Shown here: positions 51,733 through 61,411 of the stretch, piece after piece
How the letters are laid out: every line of letters begins with the position of its first letter
Numbering within the stretch: position 1 is the stretch's first letter
From: CAYMZZ01 sp044463125
GTDB lineage: Bacteria; Bacteroidota; Bacteroidia; Chitinophagales; Chitinophagaceae
Reading direction: 5' to 3'
Assembly (NCBI GenBank): GCA_044463125.1
Contig: JBIQMS010000005.1
Coordinates: 83,650 to 147,649 of the forward strand
Length of the DNA stretch: 64,000 nucleotides
Program-made: the position numbers and the translations under genes
The notes under the pieces: model-generated
What the model was told of the DNA's origin: nothing
The model's database searches: none
Seen by the model: the letters and a program-made list of their open reading frames with translations, nothing else

Positions 51733-52116
51733 ATGAAACAAATACTGGCCATCCTATTATTGACTGCTGCTTTTCAGTCCACTGCAAGCGCCCAGGGGAG
51801 TACCCTGGTGACGGCACGGATCAATACGCCCAATGCGCTTTGTGCGGAATGTAAGCCGCGAATAGAGACCTATCTGAAGCGGATTGATGGGGTAAGAGTA
51901 GTGACGGTGAATTTCCGGAAGGGTGAAACCCTGGTGAAGTTTATGCGCGACCGGACTAATATTGAAGTCATCAAGACAGCTATTGCCAACCTGGGTTATG
52001 ATGCCGATGACGTTACGGCGAATGAAGAATCATACAAAAAACTGCCCATTACCTGCAAGAAACCAGAGGATGGGGGAAAGCACCCTAAACCTCGCACTTC
52101 TTCGCCAAACCTGTAA
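51733..52116 (+). CDS. Secreted heavy-metal-associated (HMA) domain protein
   Basis: A 127-residue protein. The ATG 51733 gives signal peptide MKQILAILLLTAAFQSTASA. The mature part is an HMA fold with NALCAECKPRIETYLKRIDG, a CxxC motif (CAEC), for binding copper or mercury-type ions. A Lys/Pro tail follows. A periplasmic metal chaperone is plausible but not shown. The stop codon TAA lies within the palindrome at 52108. Confidence 0.85.
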   Translation: MKQILAILLLTAAFQSTASAQGSTLVTARINTPNALCAECKPRIETYLKRIDGVRVVTVNFRKGETLVKFMRDRTNIEVIKTAIANLGYDADDVTANEESYKKLPITCKKPEDGGKHPKPRTSSPNL

Positions 52117-52156
52117 GGTCTGAAAGACCTTACAGGTTTATTAGACCTTACAGGTT
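52108..52156. repeat. AACCTGTAAGGTCT palindrome with an extra direct copy
   Basis: AACCTGTAAGGTCT (52108-52121), loop GAA, then the exact reverse complement (52125-52138), and again AGACCTTACAGGTT at 52143-52156. The repeat contains the last codons and stop of the convergent genes on each side. Confidence 0.9.
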
Positions 52157-52585
52157 TATTTTCAACGGAATCGTTCGGTAAAAACCATTGCGCCCCGCCC
52201 GCAGTTTTCCCACTATTTTCAATTTTAAGTTTTGCGCGGCTTTTTCATCCTTCAACAGTTCCCGTGAAAGCTGTACTGCCTGCTGCATATTCACCGTTAA
52301 TACCACTGGCACGGCGAACTCCGATTTGGGTTTTGCACTCACTTCCTTTTCAACCCTGAATGGCCCCAGATAAGTACTGTCCATCCAGGCTTCTCCTTCT
52401 GCCCATTTCAAATTCCCGGTAAAACGATTTGGATTAAAAAATACCAGGTTCAATTTCAATTCCGACTTTACCAAGCCCAATTTACCCACAGCAGCAGAAG
52501 ATACCCGCATGAATTCCGGATCCTTCATCTTTCCACAAGATGACAAAATGGCCACTACAGACAGGGCTAAGATGGGGCTGCGCAT
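52148..52585 (-). CDS. LEA14-like (late embryogenesis abundant type 2) lipoprotein
   Basis: A 145-residue protein. The ATG at 52585 is preferred to a GTG at 52591. The lipoprotein signal (SPILALSVVAILSSCGK) is followed by a beta-rich LEA type 2 domain: LGLVKSELKLNLVFFNPNRF and VEKEVSAKPKSEFAVPVVLT. In bacteria such proteins are envelope-associated and linked to stress or lipid contact. The final residues KINL are encoded by the same 14-base repeat that ends the neighbour gene. It converges with the metal-binding protein gene. Confidence 0.85.
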   Translation of the reverse strand: MRSPILALSVVAILSSCGKMKDPEFMRVSSAAVGKLGLVKSELKLNLVFFNPNRFTGNLKWAEGEAWMDSTYLGPFRVEKEVSAKPKSEFAVPVVLTVNMQQAVQLSRELLKDEKAAQNLKLKIVGKLRAGRNGFYRTIPLKINL

Positions 52586-52591
52586 GGCCAC

Positions 52592-53296
52592 AAATTAAAC
52601 AAGAATTCCCTTCTTTCCATTTTATCAGCCGGCATTCCCTGCTTTGCTTTTGTTAATTCCTTCAACCCGCTTTTTGCCAGCGTAATTCCTTCCGGCCAGC
52701 TGCTGCCCGGCAGGGTAGGGAAGTACCCTCCGGTTTATACCAGGTTTTGATCTCGCTTTTTAGAACAGAGGAATTTTGAAGATCCCATGGTTATTTTTTC
52801 TTATCAAAATTCCTTAGCAATTTCATTGCGAAGCAATGAAAGTATTTCTGCCAGTATTATTAGGATTTAAAATGTAAAGTAAATAATTGACTATATTGAG
52901 TTTATACTATTTTATTGAGATAAAAATATAAATAATTTGAACCCGAAAATTCCTGGCAGAGACTTAAATTTTAAAGATTAAACAAAGTCTCAAATATTAT
53001 ACATAATAATTTGATTATGTTTTTAATACAAGCTCTATCTAAAATTTCAAATCCACAAATTCCACAAATAAACAAATTCTCAAATATATTACAGCGTCCT
53101 TGCGCCTTTTCTCCTTCCATTCCCACAATTGCTGGTCTGTTTCCTCCTGCTTTTGCTGATCTCATTTCTTCGCCGTATATTCATTAAATCAATTCCAGCC
53201 TGCCTCCTGCGAAAAATTATTTCCAGCATCCTTCCTGATGACCACACCGGTGCGGATTAAAGCACCCCAAATCGCCAAAACGGATACTGTTACTCC
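52592..53296. other. AT-rich intergenic region
   Basis: About 700 bases without a supported gene or RNA. It is very A/T rich from 52780 to 53100. It carries an AAATNCAC-like 7-9 base periodicity at 53042-53090 and a pair of similar AAANTCTCAAATAT segments near 52983 and 53074. It presumably contains the promoter of the PKD giant gene; no clear TAnnTTTG box was found close to its start. Confidence 0.5.
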
Positions 53297-56200
53297 ATGA
53301 GAAAGATTAGAATCGCGGGTACCCTGCTTGCCTTGCTTGCTGCCTGTAACCTGTCATTTGGACAGGATTTTTCGAATAAGGGAAAAGACTTTTGGGTGGG
53401 CTATGGTTACCACGAAAGGATGACGGCCGGCGGTGGCGGCAGTCAGAATATGGTGCTTTATTTCGCTACCGAAGCCATCACCAATGTGCGGGTTGAAGTG
53501 CCCGGCACAGGGTATGTGCAGAATTATACCATCCCCGCCAACACCATTTTTACCTCCAATCCCATCCCCAAATCAGGTGCACAGGATGCCCGCCTCGATC
53601 GTGAGGGCGTTTTGAACCGGGGCATTCATATTACCAGCGATAAGCCCATAGTTGCCTACGCGCATATCTATAATATGAATGTGTCAGGCGCCACTTTGCT
53701 CTTTCCTACCAACACCCTGGGCAAAGAGTACTATTCCATCAATGCTGATCAGGTTTCCAATTCCAACAATGCAAATAGCTGGTTTTATGCCATTGCAGTT
53801 GATCCGGGTGTAACCACCGTTGAGATCACACCTTCGCAAAATACCTTGACCCGTACCGCCGGAGTTCCATTTACGGTCAACCTGCAACAAGGCCAGGTGA
53901 TCAATATGATGGGGATATTAACCGGCAATTTTGGCGACGAGTTTCGTGGGGTTGATTTAACGGGTTCGAGAATCCGGTCCGTGAGTTCCGGAACCGAGGG
54001 TTGCAAAAGGCTGGCCGTATTTAGCGGTAGCGGCCGGATCGCCCTGATTTGTCCGGGAGTGGGCAATACGCAAAAGTCTTCCGACAATTATATGGTACAG
54101 GCCTTCCCTAAAACTGCCTGGGGTAAAACGTACTTGACCGTTCCTACCGAACTCCTGGAGAACAATATGTTTCGGATTGCGGTGGATGATCCTACCACCA
54201 TCGTCCGGGTGAATGGTCAGGTGATATCACCCCTGATCAATAACTTCTATTATGAAGTAGGCCCCCTAAACAGGCCCGCCAAAATTGAGGCCGATAAGCC
54301 GGTGATGGTGGCACAATATATTTCCAGTGCCCGCAATTGCAACAATACCCGTTCCGGTGACCTGGGCGATCCGGAAGTCATCTACCTGAGCCCGGTGGAA
54401 CAAACCATCAATCGGGTGATATTGAACTCGACGCCCAACCACCAGATTCTTCAGCATTATATCAATGTAACCATTCCTTCTGGCGGAACGGCCATCAGCT
54501 CATTCCGGCTCGACGGGGCCGCGCAGGGTGGATTTGTACCACATCCCCAAAATCCGGCTTTCTCCTTCGCGCGATTCCAGGTGAATCCGGGTCAGCATAT
54601 TCTTCAATCCGATTCGGGTTTCAGTGCCATTGCTTATGGGTATGGCAACTATGAATCTTATGGTTATAATGCGGGCGCCAATGTGAAAGATCTTTACCAG
54701 TTTGTTACGGTGGATAATGAATTCGCTTCGGTTGATTTCCCCGCGGCCTGCAAAGCGGCCCCTTTTGGCCTCTCCATCAGTTTCCCATATCAACCCACCC
54801 GCATTGCCTGGCAGTTTAATGGGCTTTTTGCGGATGTCGCCAACGATAACCCCGTACCCAGCAGTACTTCTGTTGTGAATGGCCGAACCATCTACACCTA
54901 TAAACTACCCGGAACATTTACTGCGAGCAATCCGGGCACTTTTCCTATACGTGTGATTGCCGAGAACCCTACCGCAGATGGCTGCAATGGTGTGCAGGAA
55001 ATAGACTATGACCTGGAGATTTTCGATGAGCCCGATGTCGATTTCAGTTTTAGTACCAATGGCTGCGTTACCGCCCCGGTAAGTTTTACAGGTACGGCAG
55101 ATAATACCGGGGGAAGACCCTTGCAAAGCTGGTTCTGGGATTTTGGGGATGGCAACACCGATCAATCCGGCGCTAATGTCGCGCACACGTATGCTGCTCC
55201 CAATTCATACCAGGTTAAATATGCCGTGCTCACGGATGTTGGTTGTAAATCAGACACAGCTATCCGTACGGTTGAATTACTCTATCCCCCTGTGGCCGGA
55301 TTTGATATCGCTGCACCCGCCTGTGCCGGAAAATCCCTGCAGTTCACTGACCAGTCATCTGCCCCAGCCGGAAGCAATTTGGCGAAATGGATATGGGATT
55401 TCGGGGATGGCTCACCCATTGTAACTGTCAATAACAATAATCCTCAATCGCACATTTTCCCCAATCCGGGCACCTATACCGTCAGCCTTCAGGTGGAAAC
55501 AGCCGCGGGATGCCTGAGCCAGGTATATACCCGCAGCATCACTATTCATCCCAATCCGGTGGTCGACTTCAACCTGCCCATGGCTGTTTGCCTACCCGGC
55601 GGAGAAGCTGTCTTCAATAGTATCGCCACAATCAGCGACGGCACAGAATCGCAGTTTTCCTATACCTGGAATTTTGGCGATGGCTCGGCACCTGCGTTGA
55701 TGGCGAACCCAACTCACCAGTTTTCAGCCACAGGGCCCTTCAATATCAGTTTGCAGGTTACTTCCGGTGCAGGTTGCGCCACTACACAAACCAAATTGTT
55801 ACAGACCATCTACGAGGAGCCACAGGCTGCGTTCCAGGCTGACCCTGAAATTTGCTTCGGTGATACGCTTCAATTAACGGATCAAAGTTCCGCTACCGGT
55901 GCGGCCATCAGCGGCTGGACCTGGGATTTTGGTGACGGTACAGGATCTTCGCAGCAAAACCCGAAGAAAGTATTTACGGCCCCCGGACGATATACAGTGA
56001 CCCTCAGTGTTGTTTCCGACAAGGGTTGTTCTTCCGTTACCCGTATTGCCACGCAGGAAATTGAGGTGATGGGATTGCCGGTAGCTGATTTTGCCCAACT
56101 CAATACAGCATGTGTGGGTAGAGAAATCCAATTCCAGGACAACGCCAGTACCTCTTCCGGTACACTTGTTCAATGGAACTGGACTCTTGGTAACAATGGT

Positions 56201-57652
56201 ACAGCCCAATCGAATCAGCCCGGACATACAATTGGTACTATTTATAACCAGGTTACCGATTTCATAGTGGGGCTGCAGGTGAAAACCGACAAAGGTTGCA
56301 TTAGTCCTATTAAACGGGACACCGTAACCGTGCACCCCAACCCGGTTGCCGCATTTGAAGTGGGTAATATATGCGTCAATGATCAGAATGCCCCGTTTGT
56401 GGATGCTTCAACCGTGAGCGCTGGCTCTATCGCCAGTTGGCTATGGAATTTTGGCGATCCCAATGCCAATGCCGGTAATCCCAATACTGCCAGCACAGCC
56501 CAGGCTGAGCACCATTATACTTTACCCGGCACTTATACCAGTACCCTGATTGCCGGTAGTGCTGCCGGTTGCTATGACACCACCCAGCGAACTTTTTCCG
56601 TGAATGGAGCAGTACTCACGCCGGCATTTGTTGTTGATAACAATAATACGGTATGTAGCAACCAGGAACTTACCATCCGTGATCAGTCGCAAATTGATGC
56701 AGGACGTATTGTGCGGGTTGAAATCTATTGGGATCCGGCGGACCCTAATGCCATAACCATCGACGAATCGCCCTTCCCCGGTAAACAATATTCACATCGC
56801 TACCCGGTATTCAGTAGCCCTGCCAGTAAACAATACAGGGTACGCTATATGGTTTATTCCGGCATTGATTGTGTAGATAGTTTTGAAGATATAGTGACGG
56901 TGTTGGCCAGTCCGCAAATTACCATGGCAACCGTTCAGCCGCTTTGCAGCGATGCGCCTTCTTTATTCCTTTCGGCAACGGTGGCCAATGGCCTCGCCGG
57001 CACAGGAATCTTTTCAGGCCCTGGTACCAGTGGTGATGGCCAGTTCAATCCGGCAGAAGCAGGAGCCGGTCTGCAGCAGCTCTATTATCAGTTTACGGCT
57101 GCCAATGGTTGCTCTGAAACCGACAGCATAAATGTGACGGTGCATCCCACACCGGTTGCGGATGCCGGCCCCGATAAAGTAGTGCTGGAAGGTGGTGAGG
57201 TTACCCTTACACCCATCCTCATCAATGATTATCCTGTAACATATACCTGGTCGCCCTCCACAGGGCTTAACGATTCCAGTCTCGCCCAGGCAAAGGCATC
57301 GCCTACCATGGAGATGATTTACAGGCTACGAATTGAATCAGAATTTGGCTGCGGCAGTACGGATGAAATGATGGTCAAATTGCTGAAGATGCCGGTAATT
57401 CCCAACATATTCAGTCCAAACGGCGATGGTATCAACGACCGCTGGGAGATCCCGCACCTGGAAACCTACCCGGGTTCCGTTATCCAGCTCTTCAACCGAT
57501 ATGGACAACTGGTACACCGTATTGTGAATTACAGCATTCCATGGGATGGAAAGATCAGTGGTCGCGATGCGCCCGTAGGTACATATTATTATATAATTGA
57601 TCCCCGTAATGGCCGCAAGCCCATGACAGGATTCGTAGATATAATCAGGTAA
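53297..57652 (+). CDS. Giant PKD-repeat protein with IgGFc-binding-like N-terminus and type B T9SS sorting domain
   Basis: A 1451-residue protein with signal peptide (to about residue 23, FGQDFSNKG). Residues about 25-330 resemble the IgGFc-binding N-terminal domain (DFWVGYGYHERMTAGG, ITSDKPIVAYAHIYN). A linker leads to six PKD-type domains, each with a core like WFWDFGDGNTDQ, WIWDFGDGSPI, WTWDFGDGTG (about residues 600-1100). The end (IPNIFSPNGDGINDRWEIPH to FVDIIR) is the gliding motility-associated C-terminal domain (type B CTD) that directs T9SS export. Likely a surface adhesin or gliding-associated protein. The PorP/SprF gene starts three bases after the stop. Confidence 0.92.
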   Translation: MRKIRIAGTLLALLAACNLSFGQDFSNKGKDFWVGYGYHERMTAGGGGSQNMVLYFATEAITNVRVEVPGTGYVQNYTIPANTIFTSNPIPKSGAQDARLDREGVLNRGIHITSDKPIVAYAHIYNMNVSGATLLFPTNTLGKEYYSINADQVSNSNNANSWFYAIAVDPGVTTVEITPSQNTLTRTAGVPFTVNLQQGQVINMMGILTGNFGDEFRGVDLTGSRIRSVSSGTEGCKRLAVFSGSGRIALICPGVGNTQKSSDNYMVQAFPKTAWGKTYLTVPTELLENNMFRIAVDDPTTIVRVNGQVISPLINNFYYEVGPLNRPAKIEADKPVMVAQYISSARNCNNTRSGDLGDPEVIYLSPVEQTINRVILNSTPNHQILQHYINVTIPSGGTAISSFRLDGAAQGGFVPHPQNPAFSFARFQVNPGQHILQSDSGFSAIAYGYGNYESYGYNAGANVKDLYQFVTVDNEFASVDFPAACKAAPFGLSISFPYQPTRIAWQFNGLFADVANDNPVPSSTSVVNGRTIYTYKLPGTFTASNPGTFPIRVIAENPTADGCNGVQEIDYDLEIFDEPDVDFSFSTNGCVTAPVSFTGTADNTGGRPLQSWFWDFGDGNTDQSGANVAHTYAAPNSYQVKYAVLTDVGCKSDTAIRTVELLYPPVAGFDIAAPACAGKSLQFTDQSSAPAGSNLAKWIWDFGDGSPIVTVNNNNPQSHIFPNPGTYTVSLQVETAAGCLSQVYTRSITIHPNPVVDFNLPMAVCLPGGEAVFNSIATISDGTESQFSYTWNFGDGSAPALMANPTHQFSATGPFNISLQVTSGAGCATTQTKLLQTIYEEPQAAFQADPEICFGDTLQLTDQSSATGAAISGWTWDFGDGTGSSQQNPKKVFTAPGRYTVTLSVVSDKGCSSVTRIATQEIEVMGLPVADFAQLNTACVGREIQFQDNASTSSGTLVQWNWTLGNNGTAQSNQPGHTIGTIYNQVTDFIVGLQVKTDKGCISPIKRDTVTVHPNPVAAFEVGNICVNDQNAPFVDASTVSAGSIASWLWNFGDPNANAGNPNTASTAQAEHHYTLPGTYTSTLIAGSAAGCYDTTQRTFSVNGAVLTPAFVVDNNNTVCSNQELTIRDQSQIDAGRIVRVEIYWDPADPNAITIDESPFPGKQYSHRYPVFSSPASKQYRVRYMVYSGIDCVDSFEDIVTVLASPQITMATVQPLCSDAPSLFLSATVANGLAGTGIFSGPGTSGDGQFNPAEAGAGLQQLYYQFTAANGCSETDSINVTVHPTPVADAGPDKVVLEGGEVTLTPILINDYPVTYTWSPSTGLNDSSLAQAKASPTMEMIYRLRIESEFGCGSTDEMMVKLLKMPVIPNIFSPNGDGINDRWEIPHLETYPGSVIQLFNRYGQLVHRIVNYSIPWDGKISGRDAPVGTYYYIIDPRNGRKPMTGFVDIIR

Positions 57653-57655
57653 GAT

Positions 57656-58693
57656 ATGAGAAAGTGCAGCTTGTTGTTAACAGCATTCCTCTTTTTTCTG
57701 GGCGCCGCAGCCCAGCAAAGAGCACATTATACGCAGTATGTCCTGAATAACTACATACTCAATCCGGCTTTGTCGGGAATCGAGAACTATACGGATGTAA
57801 AATTGAGTGTAAGGGATCAGTGGGCGGGAATAAATGGCGCTCCGCGAACCACTTATTTCAGTATTCATGGTCCCCTTGGCAAGCAGGATTATAAGACTTC
57901 GGCTACTTCTTACCAGGTGCCGGGCGAAAACCCAAGGGGTAGGGCTTATTGGGAGAACTATACAGCATCCGAGCCCCACCATGGTATTGGGCTTAGTGTG
58001 GTGAATGATCGAACGGGAAATTTCAATCGCTTTACCAGCACCATCAGTTATGCCTATCATCTGGGACTCACACCCAGGCTCAATCTCGCCGGAGGATTTG
58101 CGGCAGGTATTACCTCCGTGGGTTTGAATGCCGATGGAAAAGCATTTTTTGGCGCCAATCCAGCCGACCCAGCCATTGGCGGCAGCACCGCGGAAGAGTT
58201 GCGGAAAATTAAACCGGATCTATCCGTGGGATTATGGTTGTATTCCTCCGACTTTTTTGCTGGCGTATCGGCACAGCAGGTGATTCCCCAAAAGCTCGCT
58301 TTTGTTGATGATGCTAACTTCCAGCAAACGGGTAAGCTGGTACCGCATGTGTTCTTAACGGCAGGCTATCGATTTTTGCTGAACGACGATATCAATGCCG
58401 TACCCTCCGTAATGGTGAAATATATCAATGGTGCATTCAAAAACATCTACCAGGGTGAACTGAATCTGAAGGTACAATACCGTGATCTGCTTTGGTTGGG
58501 AGGAAGCGTGAGGCAGTTCGATGGTTTTGCCGCCATGGCCGGATTGAATGTGGGCAATACCTTCAATATTGGGTATGCCTACGATTTCACTACTACTAAT
58601 TTGCGTACCTATAGCCGCGGCACACATGAACTCATAATCGGATTCTTGATTGGAAACAGGTATGGGGACACCTGTCCGAGGAATGTATGGTGA
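57656..58693 (+). CDS. PorP/SprF family outer membrane protein
   Basis: A 345-residue protein with signal peptide ending AAAQQRAHYTQYVLNN. NYILNPALSGIENYTDVKLS and RDQWAGINGAPRTTYFSIHG are the family's N-terminal motif; the rest is a beta-barrel with SVGLWLYSSDFFAGVSAQQV. In the type IX system PorP/SprF-like proteins act with type B CTD cargo as attachment partners on the surface. The three-base gap to the giant cargo gene supports this pairing and co-translation. Confidence 0.93.
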   Translation: MRKCSLLLTAFLFFLGAAAQQRAHYTQYVLNNYILNPALSGIENYTDVKLSVRDQWAGINGAPRTTYFSIHGPLGKQDYKTSATSYQVPGENPRGRAYWENYTASEPHHGIGLSVVNDRTGNFNRFTSTISYAYHLGLTPRLNLAGGFAAGITSVGLNADGKAFFGANPADPAIGGSTAEELRKIKPDLSVGLWLYSSDFFAGVSAQQVIPQKLAFVDDANFQQTGKLVPHVFLTAGYRFLLNDDINAVPSVMVKYINGAFKNIYQGELNLKVQYRDLLWLGGSVRQFDGFAAMAGLNVGNTFNIGYAYDFTTTNLRTYSRGTHELIIGFLIGNRYGDTCPRNVW

Positions 58694-58701
58694 GAGAGTT
58701 T

Positions 58702-58999
58702 TAAGTTATAAGTTATAAGTTTTAAGTTGTAAGTAGGGAAGGCTGGGAAATGAAAAATGGTTTGAATAAAATCTGCGCCTATCTGCGTTGTCATCTGCGC
58801 AAATCAGCGGAAAATGCATCAAAACTTTAGACCTGCTCAAAGTTCAGAAGATATTTCCCGCAGATTTCCGCAGATTATTTCCGCAGATGAACGCAGAAAT
58901 AGGGTTACTGTGGATCTCTCAAATTATTAGGACTGTAGTCTATTGTATATTCTATTCTCCCACCAACTTAGAACTTACAACTTAAAACTTACAACTCAA
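58702..58999. repeat. Inverted TAAGTTN/AACTTAN heptad array enclosing a CTGCG hairpin
   Basis: Five TAAGTTN units (58702-58736) start nine bases after the PorP/SprF stop. Five complementary AACTTAN units (58965-58999) end inside the stop codon of the minus-strand metallopeptidase gene. CTGCG units lie between. Confidence 0.9.
58771..58897. repeat. CTGCG-rich inverted repeat, copy 3
   Basis: ATCTGCGC, ATCTGCGT and TCATCTGCGC (58771-58800) face TTTCCCGCAGATT, CGCAGATT and CCGCAGATGAACGCAG (58854-58897). The arms pair imperfectly, as in copy 2. Confidence 0.85.
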
Positions 59000-60750
59000 A
59001 GCTCCACCACTTTCCTCTCCCTCATCTCTTTCAATCTCTTAACTATCTTTTCAAGTTGAACTCTTTTGGCCGTTACCGCTTCGAGGGTAATATCGGAGTC
59101 GGGGATAGATTTACTTTCTACTTTATTCAATTCGCGTTCCAGATCGGAAAGGTTGGCTATGGCAACATCATAAACGCGGTTCAGGCTGTCGAGGCGGATG
59201 AGGGAAACTGATTTTTCCAGTTCGGCGTTCAACTGTTGCCAGTTAATTTGTGCATAGGCCTGCCGAAGACGGGCTTCCATTTTTTCCCAGTTAGCTTTTT
59301 CAGCCTCTTTGGCTAATTGCTGGCGAACAAGTTCTTTTTCAGCGGAAGAAAATGCGTCGGCAATGGACTTCTCCAGCGCCTTCCATTGTACTTCAGTCAA
59401 AACTTTTTGGGTGGCTTCCAGTGCTTTTTCGATTTCGGCTTCCTGTTCCTTTGTGAGAATCTGCTCACGCTGGTCCACAAACGACAACATGCTTTCCAGA
59501 AGTGCATCTTCGCTTACCATCGCCATATCAGTGGCAGCAACCTCTGCTTTTGTTTCTTGTTGCTGAATATCTGCATGAGAATTTTCAGGAGACTGGTTGT
59601 CGTCAACAACAGCAATGGTGTTTATTGATTCATCCGTACCGTTTTCGGCAATAGGAGAAAGATCCGCATCTCCTGTTTTTAGGGATTTTTTGCGAACGGA
59701 ATGATAGCCGCTGAAATCGGAGATATCCGAAATATTCGCGAAGCCGGGGTAATTGCCCTCCGCGTAAGAATTGGGATCCGGGCTTTTCGATTGAAGTAAA
59801 TAATGCATTCCTGCCATGCAGAAAAGGGCGATCAGCAATCCTGCCAGGCGCATACCGGTGAAGCTGTTTGGCTTACGAATTCCCAGGATGTTTTCAATTC
59901 TGCCCAATAGCTGATGCTTATGGGCGCCAGCCGCAGCAACAGCCATTTCCTGGCGCATATTACCCGAACCCTGCTCTATAGCAAGCAGCGCACTGGCATA
60001 GCCATGCGCATCGTACGGAAACTGCATCACCAGTTCATCACAACTCTTTTCTCTCTCGGTTTCCACGATCCGCACAAACGCTTTTACAAATGGATTAAAA
60101 TACAGAACTGTTTGTATAAAACGCACCAGGAGGTTCATCAAATAGTCGGCGCGACGGATATGGGCGAGCTCATGTAATAATACCGCTTCCACCTGCTCGG
60201 TTCCCAGGTTATTCACGGCGGCAATCGGCAACAGGATGATAGGGCGCAGGTAGCCGATGGTAACAGGGGAATGTACCAGATCAGACACCCATAATTCCAC
60301 TTTCTTGTGGATACCCATTTGTGCCGACAATTTCTGCACAAAAAGCCGCAAGCGTACATCCGCTTTGTGTAGCGAATGGGTGCGAATGATCTGCACATAA
60401 CGATAATTGCGGATAAAGCGCAGGACAGGTATTGTTAGCAACAACAGGTACAGGATAGATGCGATGGGCAATGCCTGCTCCAAAACAGAATACCATCCCG
60501 GATTTGCCCCAAAGAGGGGAATTTGCGAGGCTGCTTCAATACTATCTGTAGAAAGAAAAGAAATTAACGTGTAGGTAAACCAGGCAAAACCTGCGAGCAG
60601 CGATGCGGTGGCCAGGGCACTACGTGTAGCTGCTCTTGAGCGGGGCGTCATCATTGTGATGACCTGGTAAACAATCCATAAAAGGGCCATCTGCCAAATG
60701 CTGTGAAGCACGGCCCAGCCCAGTGCCTGTAAAAATTCGGATTGGTTCAT
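58996..60750 (-). CDS. M56 family metallopeptidase (BlaR1/MecR1-like)
   Basis: A 584-residue membrane protein. The N-terminal part has four predicted membrane helices (WAVLHSIWQMALLWIVYQVI and following). The zinc motif is LLHELAHIRRADYL (HExxH), with the third ligand in ETEREKSCDELV. After the last helix (around residue 300) the C-terminal part is a long, charged, coiled-coil-prone region (many Glu and Lys, residues about 390-584) instead of a beta-lactam sensor. In BlaR1 the peptidase signals to cleave the BlaI repressor; here a different signal is likely. The BlaI-like gene lies 23 bases upstream. Confidence 0.88.
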   Translation of the reverse strand: MNQSEFLQALGWAVLHSIWQMALLWIVYQVITMMTPRSRAATRSALATASLLAGFAWFTYTLISFLSTDSIEAASQIPLFGANPGWYSVLEQALPIASILYLLLLTIPVLRFIRNYRYVQIIRTHSLHKADVRLRLFVQKLSAQMGIHKKVELWVSDLVHSPVTIGYLRPIILLPIAAVNNLGTEQVEAVLLHELAHIRRADYLMNLLVRFIQTVLYFNPFVKAFVRIVETEREKSCDELVMQFPYDAHGYASALLAIEQGSGNMRQEMAVAAAGAHKHQLLGRIENILGIRKPNSFTGMRLAGLLIALFCMAGMHYLLQSKSPDPNSYAEGNYPGFANISDISDFSGYHSVRKKSLKTGDADLSPIAENGTDESINTIAVVDDNQSPENSHADIQQQETKAEVAATDMAMVSEDALLESMLSFVDQREQILTKEQEAEIEKALEATQKVLTEVQWKALEKSIADAFSSAEKELVRQQLAKEAEKANWEKMEARLRQAYAQINWQQLNAELEKSVSLIRLDSLNRVYDVAIANLSDLERELNKVESKSIPDSDITLEAVTAKRVQLEKIVKRLKEMRERKVVEL

Positions 60751-60773
60751 GGCAATCGGAATCGTTGGTTCGG

Positions 60774-61157
60774 TTATTTGGTTTTCATCTCATTCAGCAG
60801 CGCCTGTATCCTGTCTATTTCTTCGGGGCTCGCTTTGTGTTCACCCAAAGCCTGAATCACCAATTGGGTGGGGGAGCCACCAAACAGGCTGTCAATCATC
60901 TTGCCCAGTAAATGCTTTTGTGTTTTTTCTTTGTTTACCGAAGCCTGGTAAACATGTGTGCGCATAGAATCATCCCTTTTTACCAGCCCCTTTTCATGCA
61001 TGATTTGCATCAGCTTAAGGGTAGTGGTATAGCCCACATCTTTGGTAGCGGTGAGTACTTCGTGCACTTCCCGCACAGTTGCAACTCCTTTATTCCAAAG
61101 TATTTGCAGAATTTCCAACTCGCTCTCAGTCGGCTTTAAAGACTTTGTTGTTGTCAT
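60774..61157 (-). CDS. BlaI/MecI/CopY family transcriptional repressor
   Basis: A 127-residue repressor. The ATG at 61157 is preferred to 61238, which adds residues running into the promoter region. PTESELEILQILWNKGVATV and REVHEVLTATKDVGYTTTLK (winged helix with recognition helix) and KLMQIMHEKGLVKRDDSMRT are typical. It dimerises through the C-terminal half (LGKMIDSLFGGSPTQLVIQA). It precedes the M56 metallopeptidase gene by 23 bases, so the pair forms the classical sensor-repressor operon. A candidate operator lies at 61181. Confidence 0.93.
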   Translation of the reverse strand: MTTTKSLKPTESELEILQILWNKGVATVREVHEVLTATKDVGYTTTLKLMQIMHEKGLVKRDDSMRTHVYQASVNKEKTQKHLLGKMIDSLFGGSPTQLVIQALGEHKASPEEIDRIQALLNEMKTK

Positions 61158-61180
61158 GGCTTCCGGTTTTGCAAAACGAA

Positions 61181-61200
61181 TATACGACCTTTTTCGTATA
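61181..61200 (-). promoter_or_regulatory. Candidate operator of the BlaI-like repressor
   Basis: TATACGA-N6-TCGTATA, a perfect 7-bp dyad 24 bases upstream of the start codon. On the minus strand it overlaps TATATTCG, a one-mismatch match to TAnnTTTG. Sites of similar shape serve BlaI and CopY repressors. Confidence 0.45.
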
Positions 61201-61249
61201 AAATCCAAACAAGGGCGGATTTTAAGGTTTTTTAACATTGGGCCAGGGA

Positions 61250-61404
61250 GGTTTAGAGTTTAGGGTTTAAGGTTTAATGTTTAATGTATATACTCTAAAA
61301 ACAGGTTGACACCACACCTTAAACTTTAAACCTTAAACCCTAAACATTCTACAAAACGTACTACGTATAACGTAAAACGTATTACGTAATACGTACTACG
61401 TACC
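61250..61404. repeat. Heptad array, GGTTTAR left arm, ACGT right arm only
   Basis: Five GGTTTAR units (61250-61284) are followed by complementary CTTAAAC/CCTAAAC units (61317-61346). Seven ACGTANN units (61356-61404) extend to eight bases before the stop codon of the minus-strand lipoprotein gene. No left ACGT arm is seen. Confidence 0.9.
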
Positions 61405-61411
61405 ACATTCC

